A stretch of 8,545 nt of DNA from Flammeovirgaceae bacterium (GCA_003228395.1 QIDJ01000339.1:1-8545), one strand, 5' to 3'. Positions 1 through 6,262 are shown, numbered from the stretch's first letter. Notes: generated from the sequence alone by a model not told the origin. Numbers and translations: made by a program.

Positions 1-1
1 G

Positions 2-202
2 ATCTCGGATGTTTCAGGCGCAGGCGATACCGTGACCAGTATCATTTCACTTTGCAAAGCATTGGGCCTGAGTCCGGCATTTACTGCCGAACTTGCCAAT
101 ATTGGCGGTGGCCTTGTATGCGAATATGTAGGTGTTGTTCCTGTAAATAAAAACAGGTTGATGGAAGATGCAATCCGGTACAAGCTTGAAAAGATGCTTT
201 AG
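2..202 (+). CDS. PfkB-family heptose-7-phosphate kinase, C-terminal end (partial)
   Basis: An open frame enters from the left edge and runs 66 codons to TAG at 200-202. The peptide begins ISDVSGAGDT, which carries the PfkB/ribokinase GAGD anion-hole motif; its Asp (fragment residue 9) is the expected catalytic base. The following segment, with ANIGGGLVCEYVGVVPV, matches the end of the RfaE/HldE kinase domain, which phosphorylates D-glycero-D-manno-heptose 7-phosphate at O-1 for ADP-heptose and LPS inner-core synthesis in the cytoplasm. The protein stops directly after this domain, so the heptose-1-phosphate nucleotidyltransferase domain found in E. coli HldE is not fused here and must be a separate gene. 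The serine dehydratase gene starts two bases after the stop, which suggests co-transcription. Family assignment is good; substrate is inferred from a short fragment, and another PfkB sugar kinase cannot be excluded. Confidence 0.75.
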   Translation: MSDVSGAGDTVTSIISLCKALGLSPAFTAELANIGGGLVCEYVGVVPVNKNRLMEDAIRYKLEKML

Positions 203-204
203 AA

Positions 205-1122
205 ATGAGCTTTTTGTTCACAGATTTTTCAGGTTGGAAAAATTACTGCACCACCCACAATACCGTGCTCTTTAGACCATTGCTGGAGTATCAAGAACAG
301 CAAAATAACCGGCATGAAAAACAGGTTTGGGAAAAGCTTGCCATTGCCTGGGAAGTAATGAAAGAAGCCGTAAAAACCGGCCTGGAAGAAGAAACCGTAT
401 CCAGATCGGGGATGATCAATAACGGCGGCAAAAAAGTTTATACCCATCATCTGTCCGTCCTGTCACCTGAGTTTCAGAAACTGATTGCCAGGTCGCTAGC
501 TGCAAAAGAGGTCAATTCATGTATGGGAAGAGTAGTTGCCGCACCTACAGCCGGTGCATCAGGAATTTTACCAGGCGTGCTTGTTACCCTGCAGGACATT
601 CATAACCTGAAAGACAAAAAAATCCTCGAAGGCCTGCTCATAGCGGCGGGAATTGCTTTGATCATCGAGAAAAAAGCTTCGCTTGCCGGGGCCGTGGGCG
701 GTTGTCAGGCAGAAACCGGCAGCGCTGCAGCCATGGCCTCCGGAGCCATTGTTTATTGCCTCAATGGCCCGGTTGACCAGATTTTTAATGCGGTAGCCAT
801 TACCATTCAGTCTATGCTTGGGCTTGTGTGCGATCCCGTGGCCGGCCTGGTGGAAGTTCCCTGTGTGGTCCGCAATGCAAGCGCAGCAGCCATAGCCAAT
901 GCCTCTGCCCAGATTGCACTTTCGGAAATATCATCCGTGATACCTGTTGATGAATGCATTGAAGCAATGGGAGAAATCGGCCAAAGCATGGAAACCCGTT
1001 ACAAAGAAACCGCACAGGGCGGACTGGCAGCCACCTCTACAGGCAGGGCGATTGCGAAAAAAATTCTTATCAAAGACATAGATATACTTCCTGATAATGA
1101 GGTGACTGATATAATGGATTGA
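205..1122 (+). CDS. sdaAA: L-serine dehydratase, iron-sulfur-dependent, alpha subunit
   Basis: This 305-aa protein matches the SDH_alpha domain of [4Fe-4S] L-serine ammonia-lyases, which convert L-serine to pyruvate and ammonia in the cytoplasm. Conserved blocks are the N-terminal SRSGM (67-71), CMGRVVAAPTAGASGILPG (106-124), GGCQAETGSAAAMASG (165-180) and CDPVAGLVEVPC (209-220). Cys167, Cys209 and Cys220 have spacings of 42 and 11, the same as the cluster ligands known in the Legionella enzyme, so the cluster site looks intact. The length fits a stand-alone alpha chain, as in Bacillus/Clostridium SdaAA. There is no N-terminal beta domain, which carries the SSSHT-type serine-binding and catalytic segment, and no sdaAB lies in the window. 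The ATG is two bases after the heptose kinase stop, so the gene probably shares that transcript. The family is near certain; activity without a separate beta subunit is doubtful. Confidence 0.92.
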   Translation: MSFLFTDFSGWKNYCTTHNTVLFRPLLEYQEQQNNRHEKQVWEKLAIAWEVMKEAVKTGLEEETVSRSGMINNGGKKVYTHHLSVLSPEFQKLIARSLAAKEVNSCMGRVVAAPTAGASGILPGVLVTLQDIHNLKDKKILEGLLIAAGIALIIEKKASLAGAVGGCQAETGSAAAMASGAIVYCLNGPVDQIFNAVAITIQSMLGLVCDPVAGLVEVPCVVRNASAAAIANASAQIALSEISSVIPVDECIEAMGEIGQSMETRYKETAQGGLAATSTGRAIAKKILIKDIDILPDNEVTDIMD

Positions 1123-1124
1123 TG

Positions 1125-1153
1125 GCAGCGAAGGAATTGCGATTCCTTTCTGC
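1125..1153 (+). other. Stem-loop just after the serine dehydratase stop
   Basis: A hairpin begins 3 bases after the stop codon. AAGGAAT (1131-1137) pairs with ATTCCTT (1142-1148) around a TGCG loop. The stem extends outward by a G-T pair (1130/1149) and by GCAG (1125-1128) with CTGC (1150-1153), leaving C1129 bulged. No T-run follows, so it is not a classical intrinsic terminator. It could protect the 3' end of the upstream mRNA or be part of a structured 3' UTR. The base pairing is seen directly; the role is inferred. Confidence 0.55.
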
Positions 1154-1181
1154 ATTACGCTGATATTCAATACCCAATAAA

Positions 1182-1216
1182 ATTGCGAGTAAGCGCAATA
1201 CTCAATCGAAGATTGA
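1182..1216 (+). other. Two adjacent short hairpins in the serine dehydratase-hpt intergenic region
   Basis: ATTGCG (1182-1187) pairs with CGCAAT (1194-1199) over a 6-base loop. Two bases later TCAATC (1202-1207) pairs with GATTGA (1211-1216) over a GAA loop. Both arms are perfect but short. Together with the hairpin at 1125-1153 and the terminator at 1281-1314, they make most of this 195-base gap foldable. They may belong to a structured 3' UTR or a small RNA, or be chance in an AT-rich spacer. Confidence 0.35.
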
Positions 1217-1224
1217 TATGTACA

Positions 1225-1238
1225 ACGTATTAATGCGT
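1225..1238. promoter_or_regulatory. Imperfect palindrome upstream of hpt (possible operator)
   Basis: ACGTATTAATGCGT is a 14-base palindrome centred on ATTAAT with one mismatched symmetric pair (T1228/G1235). It ends about 32 bases before the candidate -7 element of hpt, a position where a dimeric regulator could bind. No known operator is recognised. Confidence 0.2.
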
Positions 1239-1270
1239 GAACTTTAATTCTTTCAGGAAAATTTTATAAC

Positions 1271-1278
1271 TATATTTG
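1271..1278 (+). promoter_or_regulatory. Candidate Bacteroidota -7 promoter element for hpt
   Basis: TATATTTG fits the Bacteroidota primary-sigma -7 consensus TAnnTTTG exactly. A good -33 TTTG is not present at the expected 19-21 base spacing (only ATTC at 1247-1250), so this rests on the -7 match and on its place 40 bases before the hpt ATG. Transcription would be expected to start around 1283-1287, inside the left arm of the terminator hairpin. Confidence 0.4.
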
Positions 1279-1280
1279 CA

Positions 1281-1314
1281 AGCCTTCGGATATCTCTGAG
1301 GGCTTTATTTTTTT
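1281..1314 (+). terminator. Intrinsic terminator abutting the hpt start codon
   Basis: Positions 1281-1290 pair with 1295-1304 in a 10-pair stem (AGCC with GGCT at the base, two G-T pairs inside) closed by a TATC tetraloop. It is followed by TTATTTTTTT (1305-1314). This is a convincing rho-independent terminator for + strand transcription and most likely ends the heptose kinase-serine dehydratase transcript. It ends three bases before the hpt ATG, which is unusually close. The complementary strand has no matching T-run, so it acts in one direction only. Confidence 0.75.
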
Positions 1315-1317
1315 CAC

Positions 1318-1845
1318 ATGATAATTAAAGATAAGGAGTTTGATATATATCTGAATATAAGTCAGATAGAGGATAGAATAAGCGAAATTGGGCATCAGAT
1401 AAGCAACGATTATTCCCATTCTACACCGTTGTTTATAGGAATTCTGAACGGATCTTTCATGTTTGCTTCTCAACTTTTCAAGAATTTGTCCATCCAGGCT
1501 GAGATTTCTTTCATCAAATTGTCGTCTTATAAAAATTTGACTTCCTCTGGTGAGGTAACTCAACTGCTTGGTCTGAACGAAACGATATTTCAACGCGACG
1601 TTATAATTCTGGAAGATATCGTTGACACGGGTACAACCATGGTTCAACTGTTAGCAACGATGGATGAACTTGGCCCTAAAAGTGTGGAAATTGCCACATT
1701 ACTATATAAGCCGGGCGCAATGGTTGAGAAACTGGATCTGAAGTATGTAGGTTTTGAAATACCCGACCGCTTTGTGATAGGCTACGGACTCGATTATGAT
1801 GGCCTGGGCAGAAATCTGTCTGATATCTATCAGTTAAAATTGTAA
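1318..1845 (+). CDS. hpt: Hypoxanthine phosphoribosyltransferase
   Basis: This 175-aa type I phosphoribosyltransferase would transfer the ribose-5-phosphate of PRPP onto hypoxanthine or guanine to give IMP or GMP (purine salvage, cytoplasm). The PRPP-binding motif VIILEDIVDTGTT is at residues 95-107, with the usual acidic pair E99/D100 and the DTGTT phosphate loop. LNGSFMFA (43-50) and the flexible-loop Ser-Tyr of KLSSYKN (67-73) are conserved. The tail with KPGAMV, GFEIPDRFVIGYGLDYDG and RNLSDIYQL is typical of bacterial HPRT. The ATG at 1318 is right because the family's first conserved strand (KDKEFDIY) begins at residue 4. There is no Shine-Dalgarno, only a T-run from the terminator. It heads a block with adk (19-base gap) and obg. 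Guanine versus hypoxanthine preference cannot be read from the sequence. Confidence 0.95.
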   Translation: MIIKDKEFDIYLNISQIEDRISEIGHQISNDYSHSTPLFIGILNGSFMFASQLFKNLSIQAEISFIKLSSYKNLTSSGEVTQLLGLNETIFQRDVIILEDIVDTGTTMVQLLATMDELGPKSVEIATLLYKPGAMVEKLDLKYVGFEIPDRFVIGYGLDYDGLGRNLSDIYQLKL

Positions 1846-1864
1846 TATAACAGTTCATAAAAGA

Positions 1865-2440
1865 ATGAAAAATATCGTATTATTTGGCCCGCCCGGTGCA
1901 GGTAAAGGCACACAGAGCGAAAAACTTATTGAAAAATATAATTTTACACATCTGGCAACCGGCGATCTTTTCCGAATGCATCTTTCAGAGGGCACCGAAC
2001 TGGGTAAACAGGCACAAAAGTATATGAATGAAGGCCATCTCGTACCGGATGAAGTCGTTATAGACATGGTAGATGCAAAAATAAATTCGACAGAAAACAG
2101 CGCCGGTTTTATTTTTGACGGATTCCCGCGCACGGTACCTCAGGCTGAGGCGTTAGACCGCCTGCTTGATAAAAAGGGCACACCAATTACGCTCATGCTG
2201 ATGCTGGATGTACCTGAACCGGAATTAATAAACCGGATCAGTGAACGGGGTAAAACGTCTGGACGCGCCGATGATCAGAATATCGAAAAGATCAGGACAA
2301 GGATCCGGGTTTACGAAAAAGAAACCCTGCCTGTGGCTGAATATTATAATAATACAGGCAAACTGAATAAAATATATGGTGTGGGTAATATTGATGAGAT
2401 TTTTAACAGGCTTTGTGAAGCCATTGATTCCACACTATAA
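1865..2440 (+). CDS. adk: Adenylate kinase
   Basis: This 191-aa enzyme interconverts ATP + AMP and 2 ADP in the cytoplasm. The P-loop GPPGAGKGTQ is at residues 8-17, the AMP-binding segment LATGDLFR follows near residue 34, and the adenylate kinase signature FIFDGFPRTVPQAE sits near residues 82-95. The LID is the short form: ISERGKTSGRADDQ passes straight into IEKIRTRIRVYEKET, without the roughly 27-residue insert or zinc cysteines of long-form enzymes. That is why the protein is about 190 rather than 215 aa and is usual in Bacteroidota. The ATG is 19 bases after the hpt stop and the obg start is 30 bases after its own stop. No terminator or promoter is visible between them, so co-transcription with hpt and obg is likely. 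All expected motifs are present. Confidence 0.97.
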   Translation: MKNIVLFGPPGAGKGTQSEKLIEKYNFTHLATGDLFRMHLSEGTELGKQAQKYMNEGHLVPDEVVIDMVDAKINSTENSAGFIFDGFPRTVPQAEALDRLLDKKGTPITLMLMLDVPEPELINRISERGKTSGRADDQNIEKIRTRIRVYEKETLPVAEYYNNTGKLNKIYGVGNIDEIFNRLCEAIDSTL

Positions 2441-2470
2441 TTCCAGATTAAAAGCCAATCTGTATTTCAA

Positions 2471-3460
2471 ATGGCTGCTACAAATTTCATAGATCTTGTA
2501 AAAATTCATTGCAAATCCGGCGCCGGCGGAGCGGGATCTGCGCATTTCCGAAGAGAAAAATTTGTTCCCAAAGGCGGACCTGACGGCGGAGATGGCGGCA
2601 GGGGTGGTCATGTTATCCTGAAAGGCAACAAGCAACTCTGGACATTGCTTCATTTAAAATACCGGAAACATGTTATTGCCGGCAACGGAAAGCCAGGTGA
2701 AGGTGGAAAAAGAACAGGAGCAGCGGGTGAAGATGTGATTTTGGAGGTGCCGCAGGGAACTGTGGCGAGAAATGCTGAGACCGGCGCAAAGCTGTGTGAG
2801 ATTATTGACGACAAGCAGGAAAAAATATTGGTGCCCGGAGGCATGGGCGGTCTAGGCAACGACCATTTTAAAACCGCCACAAATCAGGCTCCGCGATATG
2901 CCCAGCCCGGCGAAGCCTGCCAGGAAGACTGGTTTATACTTGAACTCAAACTCCTTGCCGATGTAGGGCTGGTTGGATTCCCCAATGCTGGTAAATCTAC
3001 TCTCTTGTCCGTAGTTTCGGCCGCAAAGCCAGAAATTGCAGACTATCCTTTCACCACCCTCACACCCAACCTCGGTGTAGTGCCTTACTACGACCACCGG
3101 TCATTTGTAATGGCTGATATACCGGGTATAATTGAGGGTGCATCCGAAGGTAAAGGTATAGGATTGCGGTTTTTAAGACACATCGAGCGGAATTCAATAC
3201 TGTTGTTTATCATACCGGCCGATTCTGATAACATTGGAAAAGAGTATGAAACGTTGCTGAATGAACTTAAAAAATACAACCGGGAACTTTTGGATAAAAA
3301 AAGAATTCTTGCCATCAGCAAATCTGATTTGCTTGACGATGAACTAATGAATGAACTCAAAAAAGAACTTCCGGAAGAGGTTGAGTCAAGGCTTATATCG
3401 TCAGTCACCCAGGCCGGAATACCTGAATTGAAAGACATGTTGTGGAACGCCCTGAATTAA
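2471..3460 (+). CDS. obg: Obg/CgtA family GTPase
   Basis: This 329-aa GTPase is involved in late large-ribosomal-subunit assembly and stress control. The glycine-rich Obg fold covers about residues 1-160, with [18 protein letters not shown] at 31-48 and GGMGGLGN at 123-130. The G domain follows: G1 GFPNAGKS (169-176), G2 [10 protein letters not shown] (191-200), G3 DIPG (216-219), G4 SKSD (283-286, instead of the canonical NKxD) and G5 around SSVTQAG (310-316). SKSD/TKSD at G4 is common in Bacteroidota Obg as far as I recall, so it is probably not a defect. The protein stops at the end of the G domain, with neither an OCT domain nor a long acidic tail. The start is supported by the conserved [20 protein letters not shown] opening. 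It lies 30 bases after adk; a 64-base gap separates it from grpE. Confidence 0.97.
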   Translation: MAATNFIDLVKIHCKSGAGGAGSAHFRREKFVPKGGPDGGDGGRGGHVILKGNKQLWTLLHLKYRKHVIAGNGKPGEGGKRTGAAGEDVILEVPQGTVARNAETGAKLCEIIDDKQEKILVPGGMGGLGNDHFKTATNQAPRYAQPGEACQEDWFILELKLLADVGLVGFPNAGKSTLLSVVSAAKPEIADYPFTTLTPNLGVVPYYDHRSFVMADIPGIIEGASEGKGIGLRFLRHIERNSILLFIIPADSDNIGKEYETLLNELKKYNRELLDKKRILAISKSDLLDDELMNELKKELPEEVESRLISSVTQAGIPELKDMLWNALN

Positions 3461-3462
3461 TT

Positions 3463-3504
3463 ATGTCAATATGTCATGTTTTTCTTATTGGCAAAATAAT
3501 TGCC
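3463..3504. promoter_or_regulatory. Direct repeat and inverted repeat ahead of grpE
   Basis: The 64-base obg-grpE gap holds two copies of ATGTCA (3463-3468 and 3471-3476, 8-base period). It also holds a perfect inverted repeat GGCAA-N5-TTGCC (3490-3504). No T-run follows the inverted repeat, so it is weak as an obg terminator. CIRCE (TTAGCACTC-N9-GAGTGCTAA) is absent. These could be regulatory sites for the co-chaperone pair, but no known motif is matched. Confidence 0.3.
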
Positions 3505-3524
3505 GCATTTTACACTGATTTTAA

Positions 3525-4118
3525 ATGTTGATAACAATGAGGAAGGAGCATACTGAAAAAAGCAAGAAACCGAAATCCAAAAAAGAGGTAAAAGAAGCCG
3601 CTGAAATTATTGATACAACCACCGTTGTTTCGGAGGAAATTGAAAAGGAAGAAAAACCGGAAAGCAATAAACTGGAAAAGCTGCAGGATGAAATGACGGA
3701 GTTAAAAGATAAGTATCTGAGATTGTACTCAGAATTCGAAAACTTCAGAAGAAGAACAGCAAAGGAAAAACTGGAGCTTATGCAAACAGCCAATGAAGGG
3801 CTGATGCTGATGCTTTTGCCTATTCTGGATGACTTTGAAAGAGCGGTAAATGCTTTTGAAAATGAATCAGACATCAAGGCAGTGAAGGAAGGAATTACCC
3901 TGATCTCCAATAAATTTCAGAATATCCTCAGGCAGCAGGGGCTTGAAGCAATGGACACTAAAACAGGTGTTGTGTTTGATGCTGATCTGCATGATGCCCT
4001 TACCCAGATTCCGGCGCCAAAAAAGAAACTTAAAGGGAAAGTGCTTGACACCATTGAAAAAGGGTATTATTTAGGGGATAAAGTGATCCGGCACGCCAGG
4101 GTTGTGACCGGTAATTGA
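3525..4118 (+). CDS. grpE: GrpE, nucleotide exchange factor of DnaK
   Basis: This 197-aa protein is the GrpE co-chaperone, which releases ADP from DnaK during the chaperone cycle in the cytoplasm. Residues 1-50 are highly charged and low in complexity, as is usual. A long coiled-coil helix follows (about 50-95), containing KYLRLYSEFENFRRRTAKEK. The C-terminal beta domain that contacts DnaK holds GVVFDADLHDALTQIP (148-163) and the family signature VLDTIEKGYYLGDKVIRHAR (173-192). Two starts are possible: ATG 3525 (MLITMRK) and ATG 3537 (MRKEHTEK). Neither has a Shine-Dalgarno, and the second gives a more typical lysine-rich opening. dnaJ begins 9 bases after the stop, so the two are almost certainly one operon. 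dnaK is not in the window. Confidence 0.96.
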   Translation: MLITMRKEHTEKSKKPKSKKEVKEAAEIIDTTTVVSEEIEKEEKPESNKLEKLQDEMTELKDKYLRLYSEFENFRRRTAKEKLELMQTANEGLMLMLLPILDDFERAVNAFENESDIKAVKEGITLISNKFQNILRQQGLEAMDTKTGVVFDADLHDALTQIPAPKKKLKGKVLDTIEKGYYLGDKVIRHARVVTGN

Positions 4119-4127
4119 TTTATATAA

Positions 4128-5243
4128 ATGGCAAAAAGAGATTTTTACGAAATATTAGGAGTAAGCAGGACTGCTTCGCCTGAGGAAATTAAGAAGGCAT
4201 ACAGGAAGATTGCCATTAAATATCATCCGGATAAAAACCCGGATGATCCTGCTTCAGAAGAGAGATTCAAAGAAGCTGCCGAGGCCTATGAAGTACTGGG
4301 CAATACTGAAAAAAAACAGCGTTATGACCAGTTTGGCCATGCCGGTATAAATGGCGGAGGCGGGGGATTCGGCGGGCATATGTCGATGGACGATATTTTC
4401 GCGCAGTTCGGTGATATTTTCGGCGGTCACAATCCCTTCGAAAGCTTTTTTGGCGGAGGCCGATCAGGTTCATCATGGAGAAAAAAAGGATCCAATCTAC
4501 GAATCAAGCTGAAACTCTCGCTTGAAGAAATTGCCACAGGAACGGAAAAGAAACTAAAGGTAAAACGGAAGGTGGCTGCCCGGGGAGTTACCTTTAAAAG
4601 CTGCACAACGTGCCATGGATCCGGTCAGGTTCGAAAAGTAGTAAACACCATGCTGGGACAGATGGTATCCACAAACACGTGTCCTCATTGCAATGGCAGT
4701 GGTCAGATAATCGACCACCGGCCTCCGGGAGTAAGCCCCGACGGACTGGAAACCGTGGAAGAAATAATAACCCTGAATATACCTGCCGGAGTATCGGATA
4801 ACATGCAACTTTCTATGACAGGTAAAGGCAATGAATCGCCCGGAGGAGGCACTCCTGGCGATCTGCTTATTCTTATAGAAGAAAATGAACATCCTACCCT
4901 GAAGCGAGACGGTAACAATGTAGTGTATGATTTGTATATCAATTTCATCGATGCGGCATTGGGTGCCAGCATTGAAGTACCCACTATTGACGGGACGGTA
5001 AAAATCAAGCTCGATCCGGGCACACAAAGCGGCAAAATTCTGCGTTTGCGTGGAAAAGGTATCAAAGACCTGAATGGCTATGGTAAGGGCGACCAGCTTG
5101 TACACATAAACGTATGGACGCCTAAACAACTTACGAATGAAGAAGTACAACTTTTATCCAGTCTTAGAAATTCGCCTAATTTCAAACCAAATCCAGGTAA
5201 AAACGATACAGGCTTTTTTGAAAAAGTCCGGGAGTTCTTTTAA
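4128..5243 (+). CDS. dnaJ: DnaJ (Hsp40) chaperone with a reduced zinc-finger domain
   Basis: This 371-aa type I Hsp40 delivers unfolded proteins to DnaK and stimulates its ATPase. The J domain (1-70) has HPD at 33-35. The G/F-rich linker (about 75-115) includes [15 protein letters not shown]. The C-terminal substrate-binding domains follow, with [20 protein letters not shown] and [19 protein letters not shown], ending in FFEKVREFF. The zinc region is unusual. Only two CxxCxGxG motifs are present, C159-C162 and C185-C188, instead of four. By spacing these are motifs 2 and 3, which form zinc centre II. Motif 1 is replaced by [10 protein letters not shown]. Motif 4 is replaced by an equal-length segment in which the expected cysteine positions are Pro199 and Val202. 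The reading frame is intact and the flanks align well, so this is not a frameshift. It is co-transcribed with grpE (9-base gap). Confidence 0.95.
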   Translation: MAKRDFYEILGVSRTASPEEIKKAYRKIAIKYHPDKNPDDPASEERFKEAAEAYEVLGNTEKKQRYDQFGHAGINGGGGGFGGHMSMDDIFAQFGDIFGGHNPFESFFGGGRSGSSWRKKGSNLRIKLKLSLEEIATGTEKKLKVKRKVAARGVTFKSCTTCHGSGQVRKVVNTMLGQMVSTNTCPHCNGSGQIIDHRPPGVSPDGLETVEEIITLNIPAGVSDNMQLSMTGKGNESPGGGTPGDLLILIEENEHPTLKRDGNNVVYDLYINFIDAALGASIEVPTIDGTVKIKLDPGTQSGKILRLRGKGIKDLNGYGKGDQLVHINVWTPKQLTNEEVQLLSSLRNSPNFKPNPGKNDTGFFEKVREFF

Positions 5244-5312
5244 TCGGCAATCCTTTCCGGAAAAATTGTATCCGGGCGTGCAATACAAAACATCTGTTTT
5301 TTTTGAAATAAC

Positions 5313-5333
5313 TCAGGGAAATTGAAACCCTGA
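5313..5333. promoter_or_regulatory. Inverted repeat between dnaJ and the toastrack-like gene
   Basis: TCAGGG (5313-5318) and CCCTGA (5328-5333) form a perfect 6-base inverted repeat with a 9-base AT-rich spacer. It ends 24 bases before the next ATG. No T-run follows on the + strand, so terminator function for dnaJ is unlikely. A regulator site or a 5' UTR hairpin is possible. The same 114-base gap also holds a 10-base perfect palindrome TTTCCGGAAA (5254-5263). Confidence 0.3.
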
Positions 5334-5357
5334 ACACATTTCTACGTTCATCTTGGC

Positions 5358-6251
5358 ATGTGGCGACATATTGTTCTGACGGGTGTAGCTATTTTTAGCA
5401 TAGGATTGCTTTTTGCCCAATCGAAAAAACATTTCGCGGTTAATAATACCGGTGGGATTAAAATCGTGGTTTTAAACTATTCTTCCTCATCCGGGACGTA
5501 TTACCTGAGTCCTTCGCAAAAATCTGACCTTTTCAGCGTTTATAGTAATAAAGATATTGATGAGTACAATCATTATTTTGATCAGAAAACACGTAACAAT
5601 GTATGCACCATCGATCTGAAGATTGAAGACAAGGCCACAGAGAGCTTTAGCCAGTCTATATCCTATAAAATGTTCAGGAAGTCTAAGGATTTCGATGAAA
5701 GCCTATGGAAGGTTTATCTCTCTGAAGACAAGCCGTATAAACTAAATCTGAATTATGGAATTGGCGAAGCGTTTATCGATCTTTCCGGTCTCTCTATCCA
5801 AAACTTAAAAATCAATACCGGTAGCGCCGATGTGCATGTTGGATATTTGTCAGGAATAGGCAACCCCATAAAAATGGATACATTAAATATAACGGTTGAC
5901 CTGGGATCACTGCAGATCAGAAAAGGAAATCTTTCTAATGCAAAAGTAATTATTGCCGAAGTAGGGTTTGGCAATGCCTACCTTGACCTGAGCGGTAAAC
6001 CTGATATCAGTAGCTATGTAAAAGCAAGCGTAGGTGCAGGAAACCTCGAAGTAGTAGTTCCACGAACAGGTACCGGAGTTAAAGTGATCATTCACCAGTC
6101 GCTTCTTTGCCAGGTAAGACTATCCAAAACGTTTACGGAAACTGATACTGATGTATTTGTTAACGAATATTATGAGGAAGGTGCATCCGGCCAACTCGTT
6201 TTCGATGTGGATGTCTCACTAGGTAATATTGTTTTCAAGGATAAAAAATAA
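5358..6251 (+). CDS. Secreted/periplasmic toastrack-like (DUF2154/DUF4097-type) protein
   Basis: I do not recognise a named gene. The 297-aa product has a short basic start, a hydrophobic core and LFAQ at 18-21, consistent with a type I signal peptide cut after Ala20. There is no lipobox cysteine, so export to the periplasm or beyond is inferred. Residues 130-245 are a run of short glycine-turned beta strands with an internal repeat: GIGEAFIDLSG (134-144) and GFGNAYLDLSG (203-213). Each is followed by a similar strand-turn block, NTGSADVHVGY and GAGNLEVVVP. This pattern is typical of the DUF2154/DUF4097 toastrack families, right-handed beta structures found in LiaF-like envelope-stress proteins and putative adhesins. 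Residues 30-125 resemble nothing I know. It lies 114 bases after dnaJ and 127 before the exporter ATPase, with its own likely terminator. A role in sensing or scaffolding at the envelope is a guess from fold and context. Confidence 0.7.
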   Translation: MWRHIVLTGVAIFSIGLLFAQSKKHFAVNNTGGIKIVVLNYSSSSGTYYLSPSQKSDLFSVYSNKDIDEYNHYFDQKTRNNVCTIDLKIEDKATESFSQSISYKMFRKSKDFDESLWKVYLSEDKPYKLNLNYGIGEAFIDLSGLSIQNLKINTGSADVHVGYLSGIGNPIKMDTLNITVDLGSLQIRKGNLSNAKVIIAEVGFGNAYLDLSGKPDISSYVKASVGAGNLEVVVPRTGTGVKVIIHQSLLCQVRLSKTFTETDTDVFVNEYYEEGASGQLVFDVDVSLGNIVFKDKK

Positions 6252-6262
6252 TCCGCTTGCAG

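Noticed and set aside
1123..1317. A purine or preQ1 riboswitch controlling hpt
   Set aside because: I could not find the conserved core sequences of the purine or preQ1 aptamers, and the hairpins are too short and simple for either.
1270..1647. A 125-codon open frame on the - strand across the start of hpt
   Set aside because: It is antisense to hpt and its terminator, with no family resemblance.
2471..3460. The SKSD G4 motif in Obg as a lost nucleotide specificity
   Set aside because: SKSD/TKSD occurs in Bacteroidota Obg proteins and keeps the key Lys and Asp.
3521..3910. A 129-codon Ser/Phe-rich open frame on the - strand
   Set aside because: It is the antisense of the lysine/glutamate-rich grpE coding sequence, which always yields Phe/Ser-rich shadows.
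4560..4772. Frameshift or sequencing error in dnaJ as an explanation for the missing cysteines
   Set aside because: Both flanks stay in one frame, the motif 4 segment keeps its exact expected length, and no stop or sudden composition change occurs. True sequence divergence is more likely.
4554..5150. A 198-codon open frame on the - strand
   Set aside because: It lies wholly inside dnaJ, has no recognisable domain and is rich in residues expected from antisense reading. It is a shadow of a well-supported gene.
5137..5325. A 62-codon open frame on the + strand across the end of dnaJ
   Set aside because: It mostly overlaps dnaJ in another frame and shows no homology or initiation signal.
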